DNA of 64,000 nucleotides from Dromaius novaehollandiae. Lineage: Eukaryota; Chordata; Aves; Casuariiformes; Dromaiidae. Of this stretch, positions 38,101 to 50,869 are shown piece after piece (position 1 is the stretch's first letter; the number at the start of each line of letters is the position of its first letter). The position numbers and the translations under genes are program-made. Under the pieces are notes generated by a model, which ran no database searches, was not told the DNA's origin, and saw only the letters and a list, made by a program, of their open reading frames with translations. Where the stretch lies: positions 10,749,448-10,813,447 of the forward strand of contig NC_088108.1 of NCBI RefSeq assembly GCF_036370855.1, in the 5' to 3' direction.

Positions 38101-40295
38101 TGAAAGGAATAGGGAACACATTCAGTTAAAAAAAAATCCAAATCCCTCTTTGAGTTCCTTGCTGGACAGCTCTTCTACGGACACACAGAGAAGAAGCATG
38201 GGAGAACAGGAAGACAATGCTTTCTGGACAGTTCCCTCCCCTCTGAAGGAAGCCCAAGATGGGCATCAGGCCAGTAGATTTTTCTCATGATTCACAGAAG
38301 TCAGGTATGTTCATGCTTTAGAAGATCGTTAGTTTCCCCCTTTCCTAGAAGCCCCTAGTCAGGACTACTGAAGGATCCTTGCTTTTTTTGGAAGCACAGA
38401 GCTAGCAGAACATTTTAGTTTCTCTGCTGGTATTGATTAGCCATGAAGGACTGGCTAATCCTCCTTATCACTAATTCCTACAGGGGCTGGGTAGGAAGCC
38501 TAGCTGGGACCAGGACACTACCACAAGGGTTGCCTTGGGCATCTCCCTAAATTCATTGCAGCACAGCAGTGTTTATGGAAGGGGAGGCACCAGGCTTTAG
38601 CCAAGGACTTCAGCCCTTCGTTTGCTACTGTGACACATTTTGTCCCTCACTGCTGAAAGTAGCACTAGTGACACATTAATGGGAGTACAGCAATGCTCCT
38701 GAAACGAAGCTTTGATTTAGGAAGCAAAGCTGCTCAGCCCACTCTGCTCTTGCTGATGTAGTGACCTGGTTTTGTCAAGTCTGTTTTTCTCCCTTTGCCT
38801 TTGATGTCATTTTAGAAGGCGAGTCATGAGATTTTCATGGAGGCATTGACTCAAAGTTGGACTAAAACAAAGCCAACCACAATACCATTATAAATGAATG
38901 AGGGAGCAATTTCCCCTTAGAAGATTATAATACTATTTAGGGTTCTACTACATTTATTTCTGCAGTTTAGTAATCACTTTCGCACTTCTCATCAGACTAT
39001 ATTCTAATCCATTTATATTTTAAGGCTGTAAAAAGTTACAAGGATTTTCATTCAGCTCACAATAAGATATGCTCATCTGTTACAAGCATTTAAACAGCCC
39101 CTGCACTTTGAAGAAAAAAAAAGTTCTCTTTTAGCAAGCACGCATTTACAAATGAATAAGGTAACTAATAACATGCTATATGAAATACCAGCAAACTGGA
39201 AGATAAGGACTGTGTAAATTACTTTTCCACTAAATAAGACATTTTTATGCACACAGACACATCTTCCTAATAGTATACTTTAAAATTACTTTTTGAATGG
39301 GGAAGGTTTGGAAGTTACAGGGATTGCCTTCTATATTGGGAAAGCTGAAATGCTCATGCTCACTGAAACCAGCTGAAAGCCTTGATGTCTCTCTCTCTCA
39401 GGAATGGGAGAAGGTTAAGACCTTTCTTGGCCCATTGGCCATAAAACAATCACAAAGTTTTTTCACTTGCAGTTGTCTTCAAAGAAGATTAAAAAAATCA
39501 CCTGTCAAACTATGAAGACATTCCTCAGCTATTCATACAGCTATCTAACACTTTTCAGCAGAAGTGTCTCACCTAAGTTTTTGGCTTGGTTTGCCCTACT
39601 TCCAATCAAAATCCTAACTGAGGTAGGAAGCCAGGAGCATGAATTCCCACCAGAGCCTGCAGTCTTTGAACCTCAACATATAATTCAACTTCACGTTTCT
39701 GCCACAGTGGAATCTCCTCTTTCTTAGGCTGCCCTGCCTGAAGTGTTTTCCCCATTGGAAAACACAAAGCTAAGGGTCTAGTGCTGCTTTCACCTTTTAT
39801 TCTTACAGATTGTATTTCATAAGGCAGAAGGACACAATGCATTTTGTGTACTGTTTAGCATTCTATGGGATGTAAAGCTTAAACCCGTGCCCTATATGAC
39901 CAATAAAACAGTTACACCTCTGTAGGTTCTTATAACGAGAACTACGTTGACAGCAATACACTCCCTGTGAAGAGTTCCTGGAAAATAAAGGTGCTGCAAA
40001 ATCTCCACAAAGACCTTTTAACAGGAGTTTGCAGACAGCCTGGCCACAGCTGGAGTCATGCAGAAAGATGCTGGTAGCTCTGGCCAAGGGTGAGTACAGA
40101 CATGTCTATGCAGCAGCCTCTGTAATTACAGCCAGTCCCTCCCACCCCAGGGAATGGTGAAGGGAGGAGATAGTTATGTGTAGAGTTTTTATGGAAAATC
40201 AATTTCAACCTTCTTCACTTAGTTACGTACCAGTCATCCTGATATCTACAAAACAGCATTAGCAAGACAGGACAGGGTGCAGTGACTGAATAGGA

Positions 40296-40310
40296 GGGGG
40301 GGGGGGGGGG
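40296..40310 (+). repeat. Poly-G run (15)
   Basis: Fifteen consecutive guanines on the plus strand, in unannotated sequence. Length-unstable and a common source of assembly error. Confidence 0.9.
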
Positions 40311-43040
40311 AAATCACCATGTTCAGAGCGTGGATTTCTTTTTGCAAAGTGGCTTCTTTTGCTTTACCTCTCCAGATTTCACTCAAAAGGAGTGCTTGGA
40401 AAAACAGGGCTTGCTCTTGTGGAAGTCCTGAATAATTTAGCAGGAAAGAAAGGGCAAAACACTTGTCCCAGATTGAGACTTCATAACCGTCACTGCTTTG
40501 GCCTCACAGACCACCTACAGCCAAAGAATGATCAACATCTAGACAAGACCAACTCAGGAGTGTAGCTCTGTTCCAGGTTACACAATATTTATAACGTAAA
40601 AGGATCAAAAGTTTACAAATGAATGTAACTGGCATCTTACTCAGCTATTTAATGGAAGTCAAATACCTGTTTGCCCAAGAGTTTGAGGTTAAATGGAAAA
40701 CCCTAACATCCATCCACAAGCCAGCTTTAAAGGCCAGTTCTCCAAAGTAATCAATTTGTAATGCACCTGGTTCCTCAAACACTCTCTAATCCTGAATGAC
40801 AGCAGCCTCAAGTACTGCTCCAGTACTGCTCCTGGTGTGAGCTGCTTGTGAACAGCTTTTTGAAGGACAGCAAGTTAGATTCATATACAGGATCTGGCTT
40901 CTCTGTCCCGCCAGAACCACCCCACATCAAGGTGCACTAAGAGACTCTGAGAAAGCCTCCAACTCCTGTGCATCCCTACCAGGAATTATTCATTTAACTA
41001 GCACTAGTGCCCTCTGAAAGAAGAGATTGCTCCCTTTACTGCACTCAGAATGGAGTTCGGTGTGGACACATGGGGCCACAGTATATTCACTACTTCCTCC
41101 ACATAAGAAAGGGTTTTCTTTGTGTTTTCAAACAAAGAGACCTCCAGCTCAGATTAACATAACTAGTGTTGGCAAAACACTCTGAAAGTGTAAAGCACTG
41201 GAAAAGGACTTGCTAATGATTATAGGTTTCATTAAATGCTGGAACTCCCAGAAGCAGAAAAGGGGTGGGGGGAATCCTTAGAAACACAAGTGAGGAGACT
41301 GATTTTTTTCCTAGCTCTGGTGATCTAATGAATTAACACATTAAAACATTAAACTAGGTAATGCAACAGAACAGAGAAGAACCCCTCCACATGTCTCATG
41401 CCATCAGGTATCAAAAAGATGATTTAACTCTTTCATACAGCCAAGAACCTGCATATCAACTCACAGGTTTCAGACCCTCCATCTCTGAAGGCAGTGTGCC
41501 GGCTCCTGGAGCTATGCCTAAAACATGGCCTAGAGGCAGCTGTAGGTGCACTGGCTTGATTCCTGTGACTGAAGCCAGGCACCAGAGCTGCTGGAGGTGA
41601 CAGGCTAATACATAGCGAGGCAAGTGATACACAGCAGCCACAAAGAGTTTAAAGGGAATAGTCCTATCTGGGCTGTAACAATATTGTTCTCAGGGTGAGA
41701 GAAACTCAAAATGGTCCCACAGCTTTTCTCTTCTACCCATACCAACTTCATTACAAATGGAGAAAAAGCTGCATAAACCAGCACTGAGAAAGTCTGTTCC
41801 TGTTTCTTCCTGTTCAATAACCTACGTAGTGTTCTGTGTTTTCCTTCAAGGTCTGCTGTTGTTCCTGGGCTCCCCTTATGTCACCCTACATGCCATACTG
41901 CATACCAGGCAGAGTGCCCTAGGCTAAGAGGGGAAGGCTGGTACTGAGGCTGTAAAGAAGTCCTTTCTGCACAGTTAAGGGATTTTAATTCACACCAAAG
42001 GACCTGTATCCTAGTGAAGGGCTGACTAGTGGAGCTGATCCATCACAAGAGACGAAAAGATGACGTTAAAATAATGTCACAACTACGTACGTACACAGAA
42101 GCTCTAGAGTAGGTAGATCTTGTTGACATCCTGTACGAAGTTCATCCTCAGATGGGCTGCAGGTGGAGCGAGAGTGGCTGATGTTTTCAGAGTCTAAGCA
42201 GGGTCCTGTTATCCTTGCTGTAACAGGTAAACACAACTCCCATTTCAGTGTGCTCATAGAAGAGCTGAGACTGCAGCAAAACCAGTCTGTAGTTTGAAGG
42301 CAGTTACTGGCTATAATTGGAAGCAGATACCCTTAGAAGGTCCAATGTAGTCACCACATGCTGTTCATCTTCTCCTTGACAAAGGATATTTTTGTATTTA
42401 AAAGAAATGTAGAAAAACATCCATCCTCAGTCAAAACAGCGGCTTGGGTACAGATCAAGCACAGACATCAAGAGAGACATCTTGACAGAGACTGATCTCT
42501 GTCCACAGAGATGGAGTATCTCCATCTCCCAGGTAATAGCAAAACCAGAGAAATCTGTGTCCTGATGAGTTTTCTGCCTTGCCTTCCCTCCCCACTTGAG
42601 CGGTCAGACCAGTGAGCACCAGTAAAGCCAAGTTACATGCCATGGGCTGATCTCCACAATACTATTTCCTACTACACAGCAAGAAACAGAGCCAAGTTCT
42701 ACCAAAGTGAATCTTTTCTCCCACAACAATAGGAAGAATAGCCTTCTGTGCCTAGAAGCCCAGACACGGGAGGCTCTAGACCAGGGTTTGCCACAAGGGA
42801 CACTCAGAAGACCTTTGATCATTAACATAAAAACCCAGTGCAAACCCCGTAAGTTGTCAGAGACTCAGATACCTTTTATACAGTGACAGACTTGCACTGA
42901 TCTAGCTCTCCTTCCCTCTCACCTGTAACTTAGGGTACATCCGCGCTGCAGAGTAGCACGGCCATACTCAGTTTAGCTTTGAACAAGCTTGGCTGCAGTA
43001 ACACGGGAGTCAGCTCTAACTATGGGTGCATTTTCATGGC

Positions 43041-43058
43041 GGGGGGGGGGGGGGGGGG
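43041..43058 (+). repeat. Poly-G run (18)
   Basis: Eighteen consecutive guanines, the longest G homopolymer of the window. A single strand of this kind can fold into G-quadruplexes. No gene context. Confidence 0.9.
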
Positions 43059-43958
43059 CTTCAGCAGCAACACTGTCTTGAAGTCCTGTAACCTCCATTC
43101 ATTTCTATCCTCCATGTCCCCCTCTTATTAACACCAGCACAACCATTTGCAGGACTGCTTCAGTCAGAATACTAAAGGGTGTTTTTAATGTAGATCACTA
43201 TAGCATCTTGTACATCCTGGCACGCTCTATCGGCTGCAGGTTTAACATGCCCAGAGACAAAATGTTATAAGTCTGTCTTCTGCTACTTATTTATGCATCA
43301 GAGCCACAGACCTTCTGGTATCACCATGAAGAGTTACCAGCACACCAGGCAAGGATCACTGTAAACGTGAGCAATGAGTTAAGCCTAATGCTGTTTTCCT
43401 CACTCAGAGAAAGAACTTCACAAAACTCCTTAATACCCAGAGATGCAGTTCTACTGTGGCAAGGAATTTTTCTCTTGTGAACTCAATGTTCAAACAAGCT
43501 CCCTGGTGAGGTAAGCACAGGCTGCCTTTTAATATAAACACAAAACTCACATTTAACTTATTAGCTGGGGGAGGAATACAGATGAGGCTTTGCTGAATCT
43601 CATGAGTCATCATTTCTGTAGGATAAAAAGCAAGCTTGTCTCAAAAAAAAAAACCCAATTCATTTGCTTCCATTGTGTATTGCAGATAGAAGCACTTTAA
43701 TAATAAAAAGATTAATAAAAACAGTTCCACCAATTGTTCTAGAAAAAAAAAGAAAGTGAAATGTAGCACTTGGATTATGAAAGAATATTCTTTAAATACA
43801 GAAAAGAAAAACTTCAAAATGATGTGTTTTGGGAGAGGAGGAAGAGGGAGACAAATGCAGATTATTGTTTGAGGAAATATATTCAAGCACGATGAAACTG
43901 CTTAACTTGGAGCTAAGACTAAGACATGTACATACCCAAAGGCATACATGAAAAATAA

Positions 43959-43982
43959 AAACTAATATATATATATTAGTTT
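43959..43982. repeat. Perfect 24-bp AT palindrome
   Basis: A central (AT)n core is flanked by AAACTA on the left and TAGTTT on the right, forming a perfect 24-bp palindrome that could extrude as a small cruciform. It is probably a derivative of an AT microsatellite. Confidence 0.85.
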
Positions 43983-46900
43983 AATTTCATTACCATTTAT
44001 TCCCTTCCTTATTTTTCCCCATCAATCTCATGCCAATACTTTCCCCAGGTACCACCACCACGTATATATTCTGGACCCTGACCACAGAACTCATTCCCAG
44101 CTCAATTTTGTGCGCAAATGAAGGGGTGGTGGCTTTGAAGTGTGAAGCAGAACAAAAGCACAATGCTAATGCTATTGAAAAAATAATAGAATCACACAGT
44201 CAAAGTTAAGTATCATCCTCTGGTGGCGTGCAAATTTCAACTAGTGTATTTCTTTGAAGATGTTACAAGGAACTGGGAGGAAAGTATCAGGGGGGAAAAG
44301 GTAAGTTTGAAAGAAACCCAGAGAGGTCTACAGCCAGCCGAACAACAAAGATCTAGCCAGGCAAGGGTTTAGCAGAATACTTAGAAGAACTGGCAGAGAA
44401 GGAAACCATGCATTACAGTGTGAGCTGCACAGACTCTGAAGAACACACAAGGCCAAACAAAACTAGATGACATCCCACACATCCACTGATTCAAAGACCC
44501 AAGGACCCCAGGAATTTACCATCTACTATCGTAAATACCTCTCTCCTTTCACTTCAGAAATGCTTGCTGTGTTTGTTTCCCAATATCCCTCTAGCCCAAC
44601 CTGTCCAGTTACACAGTGGCCTCTTTGGGGCAGTGATCAACTCTCATTCATAAAGACCTAGTGCAGAGGAATCCTACTCAAGTCTTTGGATATTGCTGCA
44701 ATGAATAGCAGCACTTAAGGGCAAACACTACTTGCCATTTCTACTACGACTTCCAGTCATAACTGGAAACTTAGTGGTGCAGTCTCTGGGAAGGTTAGAT
44801 GTTCTGCTGTAACACAGTGAACCTTGTGGATACTGACATACAAGTAGTATTCCGTGACGTTAATTTTTTTTTGCACAAAAGGGATAAGCAGAGTATTCTA
44901 GGGAGGAAAAGAATCATCCACACCCACACCAGTTTTTGAAAGCAATTCTTTTTTGATAAAAACTAAGTAGCTTAAATTGTACCAAGCCTCAAAACCCTAG
45001 GTTAACTAGAACTTTTTCCTGAGAAAATATTAGGAATGGCTTATGTTTTTCAAAGACCATTAGAATAAGCGATGGCTTTATACTACTGGTTTTCCCAGGC
45101 TAGGAATGCACATGAGAAAATGAAGTGCCATCCAATTCCCCACTATTGATGTATAGCTCTTATTATCCATATCACAGTATTCTTGCTACGCATACTGCCA
45201 ATATCTTGTTTTCTATATTTCACATTGTCAGCAGACTTGGAATCAACCTTGTTAATTCTGCAAAAGCCAGGATCACAGGCAAGGGAACTTCCCTAACGAT
45301 GCAAAGCCTCGGCACTTCATCATAGCAGACTGGAATATGCTGGCTTCCACAAATATGGCAATTGGTCTTACTCCTCCATTAATCTGTACAGTAATCTTTG
45401 AGGTACAGCAAAGTGCTGGGTTTTAAACTGAAAGAAAACTGCCTCGGCAGAATTCAAGGAGACAAGGCAAACAAAATAAATTACTGAATCTTCCTCACTG
45501 GTCAGTCAGTTAACATACTGTATCCCTTTAAGATATGATAACCGAACCTGTTTTGTAATCAGTTAGATTATTGCATTGCTCTGTCTTTAACTGAATAAAA
45601 CTGTAGCAAATTAGTTCTGGCACGGTACAGAATTACCTGTTTACCTTTTGAACAAAGTCCATAAAAAGCATACATAGAACTTGTTTATCCCATCAAATTG
45701 CAATTCAGGCCATGCATTTAGAGAACAGCTGACCTGAGGTAGGAAGTTCACAAGCCACTCAGCTCTGCTTCTAAGTTAATCCCTTGCATAAGCTTGATTT
45801 AATGCAAACACAGCTTTTTGGCATCGGCAGGCTTCTTGAAGAGCTGCATCACCCATTTCCCAGGTGCTGTCTAAGATTTCCTTACCAAAAGGCTCAGGGT
45901 AGTTTTCTTTAAGAGTGGAGAAGTGAAGACAGACTGGATCACAGTGACAATTCTACTCCGTGGATTTAAATGTTAAATTTTGTAATATGCTAAAGTAAAA
46001 CTACATTTGAAAGCAGTGTTGAACTGTTCTGCATCCAATAAGCATGACAACACAGCAACATTTTATTATTTTAGAGCTATTAACTACCCCTCCCAAGGCC
46101 CATGACAAACATGGCTCACTATAAACTTTTATAAAATGGAAAATTTTGCAGCATTACTTTTTTTATGCCTCAAATTTCAGAGCAGAAAAAACTAACAATC
46201 CTGAAAACATATGGGCAGCAAAGCACCATCCCCACCAAGTGGCATATAAACCTCAGCTCTCCCTATAAAGATCAATGTAATCTCAACTGGGGATCACAAT
46301 AGACGTTACAAAATATTTGCTTGCATCCAAAACCACTTCACAAATTGCTAAGAGAAATGAAGACTGAGAAGTGATACGAAAGAGTCAGGAACTTGCTGCT
46401 CCCTGCAAACCTATATTGGGTCAGAAAAATGCCAGTTAAGTATAAATAAGCTGGCTTAACGTGTAACTGGTCTATTATTATTGTGAAAGAGATGCTATTA
46501 TAATTTCATTTCAAATATAAAAATGAAAAAAGGATCCAGTTTTTACTAAGTAAAACTTAGTATGAAACAGCAGCTATTCAATAATATTTCTAATAATTCT
46601 TCTGGAGCCATTAAATACAAAAGCAAGCAGAGAACTCTGCTATTAAACACACAAGTTAGCACAGTCAGTATGATACCCACACAGTAAATCTCAGGGACAT
46701 TGGGCTGATTCTGTGGACTATGAACTACAGTCACTCCACACTTAAATAGAGCTGTACCTAACACACGCAGCCACCAAAACAGTACAAACACTCAAGTTTT
46801 CAGAGTCGCCTTTGGTTTTGTTTTTTTGTCAAGGGTGTACATTTCAGTAGGAGAAAAATTTTTGAAGAAGTAACACAGCCTTATAAAGAAAACTGCTCTA

Positions 46901-49900
46901 TCATGATGCTTCAAATAAAGTCAATTGCTGTAACAATTGTTCTAGGAAAGGGCTTAAATCAGCACAAGGTTTGAGAACAAACTGGGTCCTTCCATTCCCT
47001 CCCTCCCTCCACCAGACACAAGACCGCCTACACAAAGATTGGTTCCCTTTAGCTGAGCTGTCTTCATGAACCATTCCAGATGCAGAGCTACACTTTGGTA
47101 CTTCCATTCTATCTCCAACACCAGGAGAGCCACATCAGTAAGGACAGGTCATACAACCTTAGAAAAACTCTGCATCTTGAAGACAAAAAACAGCGTAGTT
47201 ATTAAATAGCTCCTCAGTGGTGCCTGCAGCATTGGCCCACACCCACAGCAGTTTTTGCTCAGTTTTGACTGATATAACTATCACTAATAAATCATTCTTC
47301 AATTGAAAACAGTTTGATTAATAACACACACCTTGTGCCCTGGGCCATTTACATTAAAACTATTAAACCACACTGTGTCATATACCAGCTAGAAGCATCA
47401 AAAGCTTTTCTCCAGTCTATGATTTATTTGTGCTATTGTAAAAGCACATTTGAAACCAAGCACCTGATCACTCCTAGAAATACAGGACAGCCACATGGAT
47501 TCATCGCAGACAAGGACAAACCAACTAACAGCCCGCAAGCCAAAGGAGGTTCAGCAACATGAGGACAAAACAGCATTAAAAGACAGCCCCAGATATTCAA
47601 CTCCAGGGGCTCAGTGAGAAGATTCCCATAAATAATGATGTAGCAAGAACCCAAATCTGGGTTTTTTAAGAGATGAAATCCCATGCCTAGAAGAGACCAT
47701 GCCAAAGCAGCCACTGAAGGAGCGCTGTACCCAACAGCCAAGTCACTGGAGCTGCAGCTACAACACTCAGCACTCGCAGCAGGATCGAGACAGGGATGAG
47801 GCATTGCTCCAGCCAGAAAGCAGGGGAGCTAACAAGTTAACTACATGACTGTCCAAGCTTTTCTCCCCTGTCATCCTTTACCACAAAGCTTCCCAGTCAG
47901 ACCGCTGCCTTCCAGAAATGACAACACCACTGCTTCTATCTGTTTTCCAAATGCAAACTGGGACACCACCATCTTAAAAAGAAGTTGCTTTCTATTAAAA
48001 TCTGACTTTTGCCAAACTATTATCTTAAATGCCATTTGAATATAAAGTGTAAGCCTCAAGAGTTTACTTCTGTCTTAAACCCTACATCAGCTTTGTTACA
48101 CAGCACTGCGATTCAGTTCTCCTAGCAAAAAAAGTCAAACTGCATCCCTCCATCTCAAAGACTTGCAGCATATTAGCATCTATCTTCAGATAGGAGAATG
48201 ACTGCAAGGCCTCAAACTACATAGTATTTCTTTGTTGCAAGCCCCATTCAAGCACAACAGAGCCTCCCCCTGCAAGCAATCAAACAAAAAGCTCTGTTTT
48301 GCGTGAACTTGAAACAAGAAGCTTGTGTATCTCGCTTAAAACAACAGTTGATTAGAGCTAAAGAGACCTTAGAGTGGCCGTTGCTTTTTGGTATTTTAAA
48401 AAATATTTACACTCCAAAGACTTGACCCTGCTCTAAGAGATGACTCACTAGAGCTAGTAACAATGCCAGTTTGTACATCCGAAAGCAGAATAAATGCGTC
48501 CCAGATCATCCACAAAAGGAGAGGCAAAGCTGTCTACCTATGAACAACTTTAATTGAAAGTTAAAAATGGAACTGGCTTGCTATTCTGTATGATTTACAT
48601 TTAATATTTCAGATCAATGACTCTGCATAATCCCCCAGAGAACAGTGAGATAAACACTTCTGAAGAGAAACATATGGTGCCTAAGTCATCAAACACCGAG
48701 CCGCGCCAGCACATTCCAGCTCTCACCCTACCCTATCTCCCCACAAGGCACTCCTTTGCTTTCATAAAACCCTTCCTCCCCTCCCTTCCCATGGGCTGCA
48801 GCCTACATAAATTTTAATCATACCCATATTACATTATTTGTAATAATGCATAGCTTAGTTTTCTTCAAAGGCCCTCTCCTTTCCCATCTCTTACTCATTG
48901 AGGTATTAACAACGAGCCCCCTGCCTGAAGGCTCGGAGCACGCTCTCCGATCGTGTGGGCCATCAGACAGTTAAGCATAGCGTATCTGGCTGGAATAACT
49001 GAGCAGTTGTTTGAAAGCTGTCAAAAGTGCAATAACCTGGAACATGTTACCATTCACCAATGCACTACATGAGAATATACTTTTTCAGCCAGCACTGCAT
49101 CAACTTTTCCTCCACCATCACAGGGATCTGGCAGAGAAGCCTGCCATCTAGTTTGTTATTCGGCTAGTGCAGCATGACAAAAATCAAACTTTATACCAAC
49201 TTCACAGTACCAAACAATCATCATTGTGAAGATTACACAGGAGTTTAATTTTCCTAATTTTTTAAGAAAACTGAAAATATTAAAAAAATGTATGTGATAG
49301 TTATTTCTAGGCCACCTCTTGCCTAGCAATAAATGGTGGGTAGTATTTTATTTTGTTTTAAATATGTTTTAAAGACTATTTAAAGTTTGCATGCATTAAC
49401 TGCTAGGTCTGACGACAATCATGTTGTTAACTGGAATTGTTTAACACCACTATTTTCTCTGGAGACTTTCAACTCTGCGTTAGCAGTTAATAGATTAATC
49501 AGGTCAGGCATCCTTAAACACAAACCAAAGCTGCTCACCTACACACTTTCACAGGCTGGGTACCTAATACAGGTTTTTTGCAAGCATTTAAAAGCCAGAC
49601 AGAGAGCTCATAAGTAGTACAGAATAAAATTAAAGTAATTTTGAAAAGTTACTGATTTTCCAGTTCTTAATGCCCCCAATTGCCTTTACTATTTTTAAAC
49701 TTAGGAAACATTCCAGGGATTTCCCACAACAATCTCAGTCTCAAAATAGTCACTCACTGCTAGATACAATACTTTGACAATTTCGCAGTTTAGCTAAAAC
49801 AATCTATACAAACAGATGATGGTCTATTTCTAAATGACAGATGATTTTCAAGTATTGAACAGCTTGTGCAGGCAAAGTTTTCCCCACATTTTTCTTGTTA

Positions 49901-50869
49901 ATAACAATTGTCCCAGGTCCATTCATAGTAACAAAATGAACACACACTTGCAGTACCACTTTAAAGTATATCATTATAAAATTTACATTACTATTTTATA
50001 CAAAAATCAAAGTAACCAGAATATTGATCATTCCATAATTCTATACAGTATTATATGAACTCTAAAACAATCACAGTGGCCATTACACAATAAAAAAAAA
50101 GTGTCTGAGAATTAGCTTTGACATGAACAGGGATATCAGACACATGAAAGTAAACACTCAACCTAAAGAGACTGCAATAAAGCTCTAGAAGTATAATTAA
50201 TTTTAGTATTGACAAGGCACAACAGGAATCCCAGTAGAGTATCTAATTCCATGTACGCTCTACATCATACAGCGGCAGTTTCTGTTCTTTGAGCTCTCTA
50301 GTAACGGTGTAATTCCATTGCTTGACTGTTTTAATTGCATCACTTACCTGAGCGATTGTTCCAGCTTCCAAGAATAGACAACACACACCTTCGTGGCTGC
50401 CCAGAGACTCATGAGTCACCTTATTTTCTCAGGAAGAACACTGGGGACCAAAGCATTACCTTGAAAGAAAAGATCTTCCTATGGATTGATTAACACTCAG
50501 CTCTTGTTACTCCCAATTGATGAGGCATTATAGTGATCAAACATTTCAGATGTTTGTAATTAAACAATTATAACGAGCAATTATTTCCATATCATTCCTA
50601 GGAAATGCAATTTTAGTGCATAGGGATTCTGGTATGTGAAACAAATAACATAGATATAGCACAATACCCAGCTACTGAAGCACAAAAGCAGTTTTCCCAT
50701 TTATATTCCATTATAAATGTAGTAAAAATGCTAGAAAACCATGTTAAAGCTGATCTATTTGTTATAAGCTGTGCCACACATGAGCAGTATTAAAGACATA
50801 ATTCAAAAATTGTTCAGCACAAGTATTTGTTTACTGGATCTCAGCAGTAGAACTTGTATTGTAGGATAA

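Larger units (their letters stand above)
30522..50869. other. Long non-coding interval downstream of VMA21
   Basis: About 20 kb of AT-rich unique sequence with no recognised gene apart from one weak exon candidate. It carries several poly-G tracts, an A-rich tandem repeat, a 24-bp palindrome and a small CpG-richer patch at about 36.7-37.0 kb. Open frames are short (at most about 123 codons, 47433-47804 minus) and unremarkable. If VMA21 uses polyadenylation sites beyond those listed, part of 46-50.8 kb could be distal 3' UTR. Confidence 0.5.

Noticed and set aside
39606..40087. Two adjacent minus-strand open frames (78 and 74 codons)
   Set aside because: Translations look superficially protein-like but are in different frames, lack clear splice sites and match nothing I recognise.
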